Under the pieces are notes generated by a model, which was given only the letters and a program-made list of their open reading frames with translations, was not told where the DNA came from and did no database searches. From NCBI GenBank assembly GCA_023957155.1, contig JAMLHK010000001.1, forward strand, positions 558,001 through 622,000: a stretch of 64,000 nucleotides of DNA, in the 5' to 3' direction. Positions 1 to 7,592 of the stretch are shown in pieces; position 1 is the stretch's first letter, and every line of letters starts with the position of its first letter. Origin of the DNA: Chitinophagaceae bacterium. GTDB taxonomy: Bacteria; Bacteroidota; Bacteroidia; Chitinophagales; Chitinophagaceae. The position numbers were made by a program, and so were the translations under genes.

Positions 1-300
1 TCAATTGATGAAATTATCAAGCTTAGAAATCAATTGCCAGATGATTGGATCTGGCGTAAATGTTATGAGCTGGGTTACATTAACACCCGTACAGGAGATG
101 AATTTATCCAAAAGCATTGGGCGCTAACTGTTGTTGATGGTAAGGGTCCTGTATTTTCTTTGGGGCTTATAAGTCATGACAGTATTTCTTCCCAAAAGGA
201 ATTTTTTAAAGGTGATATACCCGTTTTGTGGGTAGAAAAAAGCTTAACAATTGTTGATTGCCTGATTGCGGAAATTAATCGTTTAAAATCGTTGTCATAA
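1..300 (+). CDS. 3' part of a hypothetical phage early protein
   Basis: The frame is open from base 1 to the TAA at 298-300, so the gene begins upstream of the window; its first visible residues are SIDEIIKLRN. About 99 residues are visible. I do not recognise the family. The visible part is a mixed alpha/beta soluble protein without membrane segments. It is followed 11 bases later by another small rightward gene and belongs to a run of small genes leading into the nucleotidyltransferase, methyltransferase and terminase, so a phage early or middle role is inferred. Confidence 0.7.
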   Translation, partial: SIDEIIKLRNQLPDDWIWRKCYELGYINTRTGDEFIQKHWALTVVDGKGPVFSLGLISHDSISSQKEFFKGDIPVLWVEKSLTIVDCLIAEINRLKSLS

Positions 301-311
301 AATAATTGAAT

Positions 312-548
312 ATGCAAATACAAGAAGTTACAAATGAAAGTTTTTATTGCCTTTTCGCTCCTGATGGCACATGGCAGCCAATGACTTTATCTCCTGATTT
401 TCCAATGTGTGTTGCAATAATTAGAATGATGCATAAGCGTGGAATGTCAGAATCATTTCATGAATTAGTAAAAGTTCGTGGGTTTAAGATTCTACCGATC
501 AAAATTTCCTTTGTTCAGGATGGCGATGAAAATAAACCTTTTAAATAA
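312..548 (+). CDS. hypothetical small phage protein
   Basis: A 78-residue protein starting at ATG 312; a TTG two codons earlier is possible but less likely. No known domain is recognised. The protein is soluble with several Met, Phe and Pro residues and no signal peptide. It lies in the same rightward run of small genes as its neighbours, which supports its being real, but no function can be given. Confidence 0.6.
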   Translation: MQIQEVTNESFYCLFAPDGTWQPMTLSPDFPMCVAIIRMMHKRGMSESFHELVKVRGFKILPIKISFVQDGDENKPFK

Positions 549-559
549 ACCCAACAGGC

Positions 560-694
560 GTGAAAGTTAAAACATATCACATTTTAGGCTTGGTAACTAT
601 TTCAGAGGTAATTATGGTTCATGATATGGATAACTCAATTCTTCTCTGGTTATTATATGGAGCTTACAAAGCCTTTATTGCACTTTTAAAGTAA
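560..694 (+). CDS. possible 44-residue protein
   Basis: A short frame from GTG 560 to TAA 694 fills most of the gap between two better supported small genes. The C-terminal half (LLWLLYGAYKAFIALLK) is hydrophobic and could form one membrane helix. The start codon is weak and the length gives little statistical support, so this is tentative. Apart from this frame I see nothing in 549-765. Confidence 0.3.
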   Translation: MKVKTYHILGLVTISEVIMVHDMDNSILLWLLYGAYKAFIALLK

Positions 695-765
695 TTCGCA
701 ATGATCATTCAACCTTATGCACTTAACATCTTATAGATTATCACTTTACCTAAAAAACAAAGAAG

Positions 766-1008
766 ATGGGAGTAATAACATATACTATGAAAAACCACGT
801 CCGAAAAATAATAACTCATTTATTCCCTAATATTTCTCATTGCTCAATTCATGGATGCAGACCTATTGTATTTGAAATAATCGCAGGCAGAAAAAGAGAG
901 ACATATTATGTAGTGGTGTGTAAGATATCGGATCAGTGTAATAAAATATCACTGGAATCAGCAGATAAGGTAGTTGAAGTGTGGGAAAAACATAATAAAA
1001 GGCATTAA
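766..1008 (+). CDS. hypothetical small phage protein
   Basis: An 80-residue protein from ATG 766 preceded by an A-rich leader (aaaaaacaaagaag). It is basic and contains several Cys and His residues (SHCSIHGC near residues 25-32, a second Cys pair near 52-58), but the spacing does not match a zinc finger I know. It ends four bases before the next ATG, so the two genes are probably co-translated. Function unknown. Confidence 0.6.
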   Translation: MGVITYTMKNHVRKIITHLFPNISHCSIHGCRPIVFEIIAGRKRETYYVVVCKISDQCNKISLESADKVVEVWEKHNKRH

Positions 1009-1011
1009 AGA

Positions 1012-1194
1012 ATGGACAAACTAACCGACTATAGTATAATGTCATTCGGGATACACAAAGGCAAACCGCTTATAAAGGTGCCCGCTCATTATCTGATATG
1101 GCTGTATGAAAATAATAAGTGCAATGAAGCTTTAAGAGAATATATCAAAGAAAACATGGATGTTTTAAAGCACGAAGCAAAAAAGGGTAAATAA
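1012..1194 (+). CDS. DUF3820-like small protein
   Basis: A 60-residue protein with the pattern of the DUF3820 / exodeoxyribonuclease-X C-terminal-like family: MSFGIHKGKPLIKVPAHYL followed by IWLYENN. The core of this family reads MPFGKYKGKPLxDLPxxYLxW. These domains occur alone in phages and at the end of exonucleases, suggesting a nucleic-acid contact role; the precise function is unknown. The match rests on the glycine-rich hairpin and the following Leu/Trp helix. Confidence 0.65.
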   Translation: MDKLTDYSIMSFGIHKGKPLIKVPAHYLIWLYENNKCNEALREYIKENMDVLKHEAKKGK

Positions 1195-1201
1195 TAGTAG
1201 T

Positions 1202-1450
1202 ATGAAAACTTTTGACATAAGAGATCTGTATAAAGAATACTTGCAAAGAACAGGATTAGATGAAATCCGGATGCCGGCAATTCAAAAGCAGGAAACACGG
1301 CGTGCATTCTACGGCGGCTGTGGTCACATGCTTATTTTATTATTAAACAAGATAAGCGAAATGGGGGATGTAGAAGGGGCTTTGGCAATAGACGATCTGT
1401 TAAATCAAGTTGGGAAATTCTGGATTACTGAAGCCAATGCCCACAATTAA
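1202..1450 (+). CDS. hypothetical phage protein
   Basis: An 82-residue protein starting ATG 1202. It is largely helical (MLILLLNKISEMGDVEGALAI) with no signal peptide. Its TAA stop shares one base with the ATG of the next gene (TAATG at 1448-1452), a classic translational-coupling arrangement, so it is part of the operon with the Pol X-like gene. Family not recognised. Confidence 0.6.
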   Translation: MKTFDIRDLYKEYLQRTGLDEIRMPAIQKQETRRAFYGGCGHMLILLLNKISEMGDVEGALAIDDLLNQVGKFWITEANAHN

Positions 1451-2037
1451 TGCAGATACTTGAAGCCAGGAAAATAGCTGTTGATATTTGTTACCTGCTG
1501 CAACCGCACTGCAGCAAAATAAATATTGCAGGTAGTATTCGCCGCAAAAAACCGGAAGTGAAGGATATTGAAGTGGTATGCGCTCCAAAGATCGTTGATA
1601 CAGTTGATTTATTTGGATCTGTTTTGTTATCACAACGAAGTACTGGTTTTGCTCAGGTTGCAAATAATTTGGGAAAAATTATAAAAGGTGATGCGTGCTC
1701 CGGTAAGTACATGCAGGTAGAGTTATCCAATAAAATGAAGCTGGATTTATTTATTACCGATGAAGCCGACTTTTACCGGCAACTGGCCATTAGAACCGGA
1801 TCGGCGGATTATAGCCACCAGGCTATTGCGGGTGCCTGGAGAAAATTGGGATGGTGCGGATCTGATTTAGGGATCCGGAGAGTTTCAGATTGCATTGAAA
1901 TAAGGCAGCCGGACGGAAAAAGCAAATGGAAGTGTATTAACCAGAACGGGGAATTGCCGCCTGTGTGGAAAAGCGAAGAAGATTTTTTTTATTGGCTTAA
2001 CGTAAAGTATCTGCCGCCTGAAAAAAGATGTATTTAA
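1450..2037 (+). CDS. DNA polymerase beta (Pol X)-like nucleotidyltransferase
   Basis: A 195-residue protein with the palm signature of the Pol beta superfamily: AGSIRRKKPEVKDIEVV (GSxRR followed by the acidic pair), and a third acidic strand MKLDLFIT further on. A later RTGSADYSHQ segment resembles the thumb region of Pol X enzymes. The helix-hairpin-helix domains and 8-kDa lyase domain of full-length Pol X are absent, so it is a minimal catalytic core. The second acidic residue is Glu instead of the usual Asp (DIE), so activity is uncertain. A role in phage DNA repair or metabolism is inferred from its position before the methyltransferase and terminase. Confidence 0.75.
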   Translation: MQILEARKIAVDICYLLQPHCSKINIAGSIRRKKPEVKDIEVVCAPKIVDTVDLFGSVLLSQRSTGFAQVANNLGKIIKGDACSGKYMQVELSNKMKLDLFITDEADFYRQLAIRTGSADYSHQAIAGAWRKLGWCGSDLGIRRVSDCIEIRQPDGKSKWKCINQNGELPPVWKSEEDFFYWLNVKYLPPEKRCI

Positions 2038-2052
2038 AATCATTCTTATAAT

Positions 2053-2850
2053 ATGATATATAGAGATCATTTCCAAAACTATAAAAGCTATCAAATACCG
2101 AAGGCGCAACTTATTATAGCTGACATCCCGTATAACCTGGGTAAAAATGCCTATGCTTCCAATCCATCATGGTATAAGGATGGTGATAATAAAAATGGAG
2201 AAAGTGAATTGGCGGGGAAGGAATTTTTTGATACCGATAATGATTTTCGCCCCGCTGAGTTTATGCATTTTTGTAGCACAATGCTTAAGAAGGAACCTAA
2301 AGAAAAAAATTCCGCACCATGTATGATTGTGTTTTGTGAATTTGAACAGCAGTTTTATTTAATAGAATTGGCAAAGCGGTACGGGCTGGGTAAATATATC
2401 AATTTGGTGTTCCGGAAAAATTTTTCAGCACAGGTGTTGAAAGCTAATATGAAGATAGTGGGAAACTGTGAATATGGATTGCTTCTGTATCGTGATAAAT
2501 TGCCAAAGTTTCGGAATAATGGAAAGATGGTATTTAATTGTTTTGACTGGCTTAAGGATACGGAGAACGAAAAAATTCATCCGACACAAAAGCCTATTGA
2601 TCTTTTAAAATCATTGATTGAAATTTTTACCGATGATGGTGATGTGGTCATTGATCCTGTAGCTGGCAGTGGTTCTACCCTGGTAGCGGCTGAAAGGCTG
2701 AATCGGAAAGCGTATGGTTTTGAGATAAAAAAAGAGTTCTATACAAAAGCGATACAGTGGCTTAATGAAGAAAAGCAAATCAGGGATGATATTAAGCTGT
2801 TTGGCTTTGCGAAATCGAAAGTTGAAAGAATTATGCCGGTATTATTTTGA
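2053..2850 (+). CDS. DNA methyltransferase (N6-adenine/N4-cytosine, beta-class order)
   Basis: A 265-residue S-adenosylmethionine-dependent amino-methyltransferase. Motif IV is ADIPYNLG (residues 23-30, a DPPY variant with Ile at the second position) near the N-terminus, the HPTQKP motif is near residue 180 and the AdoMet-binding motif I DPVAGSGST follows near 205, giving the permuted order of the D12/D21 family. No restriction enzyme is adjacent, so this is an orphan phage enzyme that probably protects viral DNA from host nucleases or modulates packaging. It lies 3 bases before the terminase gene. Confidence 0.88.
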   Translation: MIYRDHFQNYKSYQIPKAQLIIADIPYNLGKNAYASNPSWYKDGDNKNGESELAGKEFFDTDNDFRPAEFMHFCSTMLKKEPKEKNSAPCMIVFCEFEQQFYLIELAKRYGLGKYINLVFRKNFSAQVLKANMKIVGNCEYGLLLYRDKLPKFRNNGKMVFNCFDWLKDTENEKIHPTQKPIDLLKSLIEIFTDDGDVVIDPVAGSGSTLVAAERLNRKAYGFEIKKEFYTKAIQWLNEEKQIRDDIKLFGFAKSKVERIMPVLF

Positions 2851-2853
2851 ACT

Positions 2854-4731
2854 ATGATTAACGATATTATAGATATTGCTGTCATTTCTGGTTTTAAGGA
2901 TGGGTTACGCCCAGAACCCCTCTTAAAGGTCAGCCAGTGGGCAGACAAATATCGTGTGCTGGATACAGTCAGCAGCTCCGAACCTGGTAAATGGCGTACT
3001 GATCGCACCCCCTATTTGCGGGAAATAATGGATAAGCTAAGTGTAAATGATCCCGCTCAGGAAATAATTGTAATGAAAGGGGCTCAGGTGGGTTTAACGG
3101 AAGGGGGCTGTAACTGGATTGGCTATTCAATTGACGTAGCGCCATGCCCAATGCTGGCAGTGCAGCCTACAAAGGATATGGCTGAACGCAATTCAAAGAT
3201 CAGGATACAGCCAATGATTGATGCCAGTCCTTCACTATCTCAAAAGGTAAGGCCAACCCGTTCCCGGGATTCGGGCAATACGATTTTAAAGAAGGAATAT
3301 CCGGGCGGTGTACTGGTCATGACCGGCGCCAATGCTGCCAGCGGGTTGCGGTCTATGCCGGCGCGAAATCTTTTTTTGGATGAAGTGGATGCCTACCCTC
3401 TGGATCTGGATGGTGAAGGAAACCCGATTGATTTGGCTAAGGCCCGTACTCGTACATTTCCAAAGCGTAAAATCTTTATTATCTCCACTCCTACTATTGC
3501 CGGCGGCAGTGTTATTGAGGCTGAATTTTTAGCAACTTCCCAAAAATATTTTTATGTTCCATGCCCTTTTTGTGGTGGTATGCAAGTGTTGAAGTTCTTG
3601 CAGTTGCGATACACAAAGGGCAGGTATGAAAATGTAGTGTATGAATGTGAACATTGCAATGAGCATATACAGGAGCGTTTTAAACCTAAAATGCTTTCTG
3701 ATGGTGTGTGGATATCATCAGTACCTGAGATGGAAAGCATACGGCGGCACGGTTACCACCTGAGCAGCTTATACAGCCCTTATGGTTGGTATTCCTGGGC
3801 TGATGCTGCTAAGGATTATGAAGAAAGCGAAGGCGATATCCCGAAGCGGAAAACGTTTACCAATACCGTGCTGGGCGAAACCTGGAAAGAGGAAAGCGAT
3901 GCACCGGCATGGGAAAATATATACAATAAGAGGGAGTTATATCACCAGAACAAGCCGCCGGCCAATGTGGCTTTCCTTACATGCGGAGTTGACGTGCAAA
4001 AAGATCGTTTGGAATTGGAAATTGTCGGTTGGTGCAACGGTAAGGAAAGCTATTCGATAGATTATCGTGTGTTGTTGGGCAGCACGTCCGGGGAAGAATC
4101 CCCCGTTTGGCAGGAGCTGGGAAAGCTGCTTAATGAAACCTGGGAGCGGGAAGATGGCGCCCTGCTGCCTATACGGTTGATGGGTGTGGATAGCGGTTAT
4201 AATTCCAGCGAAGTATATGCATTCTGCAGGAAGTATGATCCTACGCGGGTAATTCCCACCAAAGGAAAGGATGCGCAAAGCATCATGGTGGCGCCGCCCC
4301 GGGCGGTTGATACATCTCATAGTGGTAAGAAGTACAATGATATAAAAATTTGGCATTTGGGTGTATCGCTGATTAAGTCTGAACTTTACGGTTGGTTACG
4401 ATTGCAAAAAATTGAAGATGATACCTTTCCGAACGGGTATTGCCATTTTCCACAGTATGATCAGCATTTTTTCAAGGGGTTGACCGCTGAAAAATTAGAA
4501 AGTAAGAAAATCCGCGGTTATGATAAGTACCAATGGGTTAAGCATTATGAGCGTAATGAACCACTGGATTGCCGGGTAATTGCCCGTGCAGCAGCTTCCA
4601 TCATTGGAATGGATAGATTTACAGATGAACATTGGGATTTTTTATTGACACGCGTGGAACTAAAGCAAAAAAGCCCTAATATAGTTAGCCCACCAAAAAA
4701 GCGGAGTTCTTTTTGGGATAGAAACATGTAA
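2854..4731 (+). CDS. phage terminase large subunit, GpA type
   Basis: A 625-residue DNA-packaging motor and nuclease of the lambda GpA family. The ATPase P-loop is the family's divergent form (MKGAQVGLTE, residues 74-83), Walker B is NLFLDEVDAYP near 172-182, and a CPFCGG...CEHCNE zinc-binding pair lies near 235-265. The C-terminal nuclease half carries GVDVQKDRLELEIVGW. Length fits the family (about 600-700 residues). It cuts concatemeric DNA and pumps it into the prohead through the portal encoded downstream. It starts three bases after the methyltransferase stop. No Nu1-like small subunit is seen nearby. Confidence 0.95.
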   Translation: MINDIIDIAVISGFKDGLRPEPLLKVSQWADKYRVLDTVSSSEPGKWRTDRTPYLREIMDKLSVNDPAQEIIVMKGAQVGLTEGGCNWIGYSIDVAPCPMLAVQPTKDMAERNSKIRIQPMIDASPSLSQKVRPTRSRDSGNTILKKEYPGGVLVMTGANAASGLRSMPARNLFLDEVDAYPLDLDGEGNPIDLAKARTRTFPKRKIFIISTPTIAGGSVIEAEFLATSQKYFYVPCPFCGGMQVLKFLQLRYTKGRYENVVYECEHCNEHIQERFKPKMLSDGVWISSVPEMESIRRHGYHLSSLYSPYGWYSWADAAKDYEESEGDIPKRKTFTNTVLGETWKEESDAPAWENIYNKRELYHQNKPPANVAFLTCGVDVQKDRLELEIVGWCNGKESYSIDYRVLLGSTSGEESPVWQELGKLLNETWEREDGALLPIRLMGVDSGYNSSEVYAFCRKYDPTRVIPTKGKDAQSIMVAPPRAVDTSHSGKKYNDIKIWHLGVSLIKSELYGWLRLQKIEDDTFPNGYCHFPQYDQHFFKGLTAEKLESKKIRGYDKYQWVKHYERNEPLDCRVIARAAASIIGMDRFTDEHWDFLLTRVELKQKSPNIVSPPKKRSSFWDRNM

Positions 4732-4743
4732 ACTATACTTAGT

Positions 4744-5097
4744 ATGTCTTCACAACCATTTCCACTTTATGAACTGATCATTCAGGCAACCTGCACGTAT
4801 TACAAGGTTTCCCGCGAAGAATTATTTACAAAGCGTGCAGACCAGAGCACGATTGATAAAAAGCAGATTTGTTTTTATCTTATCAAAGAAATGACCGGGC
4901 TTCGTGATACAGCAATGTCCCGGCTGCTATTCCATAGCCGGGCTACAATTCAGCATTCGGTTGAAAAGGTTGCCGGTGAAAAGGATATTTATCGGCAAGT
5001 TATCGGCGAAATCAATGATATAAAGGCGCTTGTATATAGATTGCAGGAGAAACAAAATGCAGAATGGCAACCCCGTCTTTCACAAATGATCAGTTAG
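4744..5097 (+). CDS. DnaA domain IV-like DNA-binding protein
   Basis: A 117-residue protein that resembles the C-terminal DNA-binding domain of DnaA: a YYKVSREELFTKR helix, then KKQICFYLIKEMTGL, then the DnaA-signature-like segment RATIQHSVEKV (DHSTVxHAxxK in DnaA). No AAA+ domain is present. It lies between the terminase and gpW, and its last 34 bases overlap gpW, so it belongs to the packaging/head operon. Recognition of a packaging or replication sequence, possibly as a stand-in for the small terminase subunit, is inference. Alternative: an unrelated helix-turn-helix of similar length. Confidence 0.6.
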   Translation: MSSQPFPLYELIIQATCTYYKVSREELFTKRADQSTIDKKQICFYLIKEMTGLRDTAMSRLLFHSRATIQHSVEKVAGEKDIYRQVIGEINDIKALVYRLQEKQNAEWQPRLSQMIS

Positions 5098-5276
5098 TGG
5101 CATTGGAGGCAGCTATTGCACAGGGTGCATTGGTGGTGGAATATGCGGATAAACGTGTGGAGTATCGCAGCTTGAATGAGATGTTGAAGATACGCGACCT
5201 GATGCGTGAAGCCCTTTGCCCGGATGTGGGCAATGGCAACCGGCGTTTTGCTGTTTTCTCAAAAGGTTTTTCATGA
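5064..5276 (+). CDS. gpW-like head-tail joining protein
   Basis: A 70-residue protein with the gpW pattern: an N-terminal helix (LVALEAAIAQGALVVEYAD) followed by the hallmark VEYRSLNEMLKIRDLM. Lambda gpW is about 68 residues and sits at the head-tail interface beneath the portal. The ATG at 5064 overlaps the previous frame by 34 bases, and its TGA overlaps the portal ATG (ATGA at 5273-5276), the arrangement usual between gpW and portal genes. Confidence 0.82.
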   Translation: MATPSFTNDQLVALEAAIAQGALVVEYADKRVEYRSLNEMLKIRDLMREALCPDVGNGNRRFAVFSKGFS

Positions 5277-6769
5277 ACGTAGTTGATAAAATAGTATCTT
5301 TTTTTTCTCCTGATGCGGGTCGCAAACGGATGGCAAGCCGCATGGCGTTGAGTGCAATGAATAATTCACTCAGAAAGTTTGAAGCTGCTGCAGGTGGCCG
5401 GCGTACCGAAGGATGGACTTCCGTTAACACGTCTACCAATCTTGATCTTATAGCCTCCTTGCCGCGGTTGCGGGCTCGTTCTAAAGATTTGGTGAGGAAC
5501 AACGGTTATGCCCGGAATGGTATTGGTCGTATTGCGAACAATACTGTTGGTACCGGTATTATTCCTACTCCTAAAAATGTTTCAGATAGTGTTTATAAAA
5601 AAATAATGCAAGCCTGGGAAATTTGGGGTGAAAAATTGGATTGTGATTTTGATGGGAAATTAAATTTCTATGGGCTGCAAAAAATGGTGATGCGTACCGT
5701 TGCAAAATCAGGTGAATGCATTATTCGCCGGGTAAGAACTAAATTTAAAAATGGCGCTATCCCTTTACAATTGCAGGTATTGGAGCCTGATTTTATAGAT
5801 AGTTCCCGAAATACCCCGCAGATTACCGGCAAAGGTTCATATTCAGTTAATGGCGTTGAGTATGATACTGATGGCAAAGTGAAAGGGTATTGGCTGTTTA
5901 GCCGCCATCCGCTGGAATGGGTTACTGAAAGTAAATTGGTCCCGGCTGAAGATGTAATTCATGTTTATGATTTGGAAGATCCCGGGCAAAACAGGGGTAT
6001 TCCTTTTCTAACTTCTTCCATGCTTCGTATTCGTGATTTTGATGAGTATGAGGATGCGCAACTTTTAAGACAGAAGATTGCTGCCTGTTTTTCGGTATTC
6101 ATCACAGAAAATGCAGCATTATCCCCGCTTAATATTGAAAAGCAGGCAGAATCATTGGAGCGTGTTGAACCTGGTATAATAGAACATTTGCCACCGGGAA
6201 AGTCGGTTCAGTTTGCCAGCCCGCCGGCAGCGGAGGGATATGATAAGTATAGCCAGCAGGTATTGCGGGCAATATCAGCAGGCATCGGTGTAAGCTATGA
6301 GGCTTTAACCAATGATCTTTCTAACGTTAACTTTTCCAGTGGCCGCATGGGGTGGATAGAATTTCAGCGCAATATTGAGCACTGGCAATGGCTGATGCTG
6401 ATACCTGTTTTCTGTGATAAAGCATGGGATTGGTTTGTTGAAGCCGCTACTTTGGCGGGATTCGCAAAACCTGGTGAAATAATCCCGGTAAATTGGACGG
6501 CGCCGCGCCGGGAAATGATAGATCCCGTGAAGGAAACACAGGCACTTTCCGATCAGGTGCGTAATGGTTTTGTATCCTGGTGGGATGCTGTTAAATCATT
6601 GGGCGAAAACCCGTCTGAAATACTTGCACAGCTTGTTAAAGATGCTAAGGCATTTGATGATGCTGGATTAAAGCCTGTGTGTGATCCGCGCTTTGATACC
6701 AATCGGGGAAATGATCTGAAATGGGCATCAAAGCAGGGTAATCAATCGGATGATAATAAAGAAGATTAG
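5273..6769 (+). CDS. phage portal protein, lambda gpB family
   Basis: A 498-residue portal protein, the dodecameric ring through which DNA enters the capsid. The N-terminus (VVDKIVSFFSPDAGRKRMAS), the SARxRDLVRNN-like block (LRARSKDLVRNNGYARNG), DxxHVYDxEDPGQNRGIP and NYSSGR-like NFSSGRMGWIEFQR are typical of this family. I chose ATG 5273, overlapping the gpW stop, over an upstream TTG frame that runs inside gpW. Length agrees with the family (about 500). The TAG stop overlaps the stop of a convergent small gene. Confidence 0.95.
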   Translation: MNVVDKIVSFFSPDAGRKRMASRMALSAMNNSLRKFEAAAGGRRTEGWTSVNTSTNLDLIASLPRLRARSKDLVRNNGYARNGIGRIANNTVGTGIIPTPKNVSDSVYKKIMQAWEIWGEKLDCDFDGKLNFYGLQKMVMRTVAKSGECIIRRVRTKFKNGAIPLQLQVLEPDFIDSSRNTPQITGKGSYSVNGVEYDTDGKVKGYWLFSRHPLEWVTESKLVPAEDVIHVYDLEDPGQNRGIPFLTSSMLRIRDFDEYEDAQLLRQKIAACFSVFITENAALSPLNIEKQAESLERVEPGIIEHLPPGKSVQFASPPAAEGYDKYSQQVLRAISAGIGVSYEALTNDLSNVNFSSGRMGWIEFQRNIEHWQWLMLIPVFCDKAWDWFVEAATLAGFAKPGEIIPVNWTAPRREMIDPVKETQALSDQVRNGFVSWWDAVKSLGENPSEILAQLVKDAKAFDDAGLKPVCDPRFDTNRGNDLKWASKQGNQSDDNKED

Positions 6770-6948
6770 AAGTCATTTTCCCTGATCATTTTTAAGAGTG
6801 CTTTTTTGATTTCCCTTTTTTCCTTTTTGGTAAAATCTACCGGGTTGCCGTTGCTATTTTTCATGGATAGTTTCTTTTTTACGGCTTTGATTTCCGGGAG
6901 AAAATCCTTAATGAATTTTTCTCCCTTGATGTAATTTCTCATGCTCAT
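6766..6948 (-). CDS. small leftward cargo gene, hypothetical
   Basis: A 60-residue, very lysine-rich protein read against the head operon. It starts MSMRNYIKGEK, ends in a charged helix (EIKKALLKMIRENDF) and has no cysteines or membrane segments. Its stop overlaps the portal stop. It is the last of three leftward genes inserted between portal and capsid, where related phages have none, so it is best viewed as a moron (lysogenically expressed cargo). Function unknown. Confidence 0.55.
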   Translation of the reverse strand: MSMRNYIKGEKFIKDFLPEIKAVKKKLSMKNSNGNPVDFTKKEKREIKKALLKMIRENDF

Positions 6949-6969
6949 TTTTGGTAAATATTAGCGTAT

Positions 6970-7206
6970 TTAAAAATACCTTTGGGCTAAATCTTGATTT
7001 GGTATACCTGAGTATTTTTCTTTTACTTGTTTTTTAAAGTCGTTGGTTTCCTCAACTCCATTTATAATAAGTATGTATTCGTTATTCCCGTCTCTGTTTT
7101 TGTAGAATAGTATGTTTAATACTTGATCTCCTAAATCATTTTCCTTTTTTTTGCCCCAAAGTGTTCCGTTAACATACCACTTATTTTTTACTAATTCGAT
7201 TTTCAT
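6970..7206 (-). CDS. small leftward cargo gene, hypothetical
   Basis: A 78-residue basic protein, apparently beta-rich (VKNKWYVNGTLWGKKK, YILIINGVEE), starting at ATG 7206 on the minus strand. No family is recognised. It sits between two other leftward small genes, and AT content is higher than in the flanking head genes, which suggests separate acquisition. It probably shares transcription with 6766-6948. Confidence 0.55.
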   Translation of the reverse strand: MKIELVKNKWYVNGTLWGKKKENDLGDQVLNILFYKNRDGNNEYILIINGVEETNDFKKQVKEKYSGIPNQDLAQRYF

Positions 7207-7237
7207 GGTTGTATTGCTTTGTTAAAGATTTAAGAAT

Positions 7238-7266
7238 AACCAAAGGCTTATTGTATGCCTTTGGTT
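7238..7266 (-). terminator. terminator-like hairpin at the end of the first leftward gene
   Basis: A perfect 10-bp stem (AACCAAAGGC / GCCTTTGGTT) with a 9-base loop overlaps the stop of the leftward gene. A TGTTTTT run follows on the plus strand but only a weak T run on the minus strand, so it may attenuate rather than fully stop leftward transcription, or stop rightward transcription. Confidence 0.5.
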
Positions 7267-7439
7267 GTTTTTATATTTAATCCCTTGCATATTTTTATAA
7301 GGCTCTTTTCTGTCGTAAAAGCTAATGTAAAAAACATATCAGCACCATCGAAAGCCCTGCCGTTTGCCAGCGCCGATGTTCTTGCAACACCGATTATTTC
7401 GTTGATCATTTCGCCTTTTGTAAGTTTTGAAGTTTTCAT
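7248..7439 (-). CDS. small leftward cargo gene, hypothetical
   Basis: A 63-residue protein from ATG 7439 (MKTSKLTKGEMINEIIGVAR). An upstream in-frame start would place the start codon inside the promoter/operator at 7461-7491, so the shorter version is preferred. It is the first gene after that promoter. The last codons form one arm of a 10-bp hairpin (7238-7266). The protein is predicted helical; family unknown. A role in lysogeny is inferred only from orientation and its private promoter. Confidence 0.6.
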   Translation of the reverse strand: MKTSKLTKGEMINEIIGVARTSALANGRAFDGADMFFTLAFTTEKSLIKICKGLNIKTTKGIQ

Positions 7440-7460
7440 ATTTATTTGCTTTTGTTGATA

Positions 7461-7491
7461 CAAATATATGGTACTATTTAGTACCATGCAA
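7461..7491 (-). promoter_or_regulatory. leftward promoter with palindromic operator in the spacer
   Basis: On the minus strand TTG (7489-7491) is followed 20 bases later by TATATTTG (7461-7468), matching the Bacteroidota -33/-7 promoter. The spacer is almost filled by a perfect 20-bp palindrome, ATGGTACTAAATAGTACCAT (7468-7487), the expected geometry for a repressor operator. It drives the leftward gene starting at 7439. Confidence 0.65.
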
Positions 7492-7527
7492 GAAATATTT
7501 TAAAAGTTGACAAAAATCAACTGAAAA

Positions 7528-7574
7528 ATGCCGATAAACTGCCTATTCGTTTTTTTTCTTCCTCAATAGTTTTG
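7528..7574 (+). promoter_or_regulatory. putative phage late promoter, copy 1 (capsid operon)
   Basis: The 21-bp box ATGCCGATAAACTGCCTATTC (7528-7548 including flank) is identical to 20042-20062 and similar at 16066. A -7-type box TAGTTTTG (7567-7574) begins exactly 39 bases from the start of the box, the same distance as in the other two copies. Transcription would start just before ATG 7593, giving the capsid gene a short leader. A small hairpin (AGTTGA / TCAACT, 7505-7522) lies just upstream. Confidence 0.65.
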
Positions 7575-7592
7575 GCTCAGATTAAAAATTTC

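Noticed and set aside
5113-5502. 129-codon leftward frame in the gpW-portal region
   Set aside because: It is antisense to gpW and portal, both well supported by family motifs and overlapping stops and starts.
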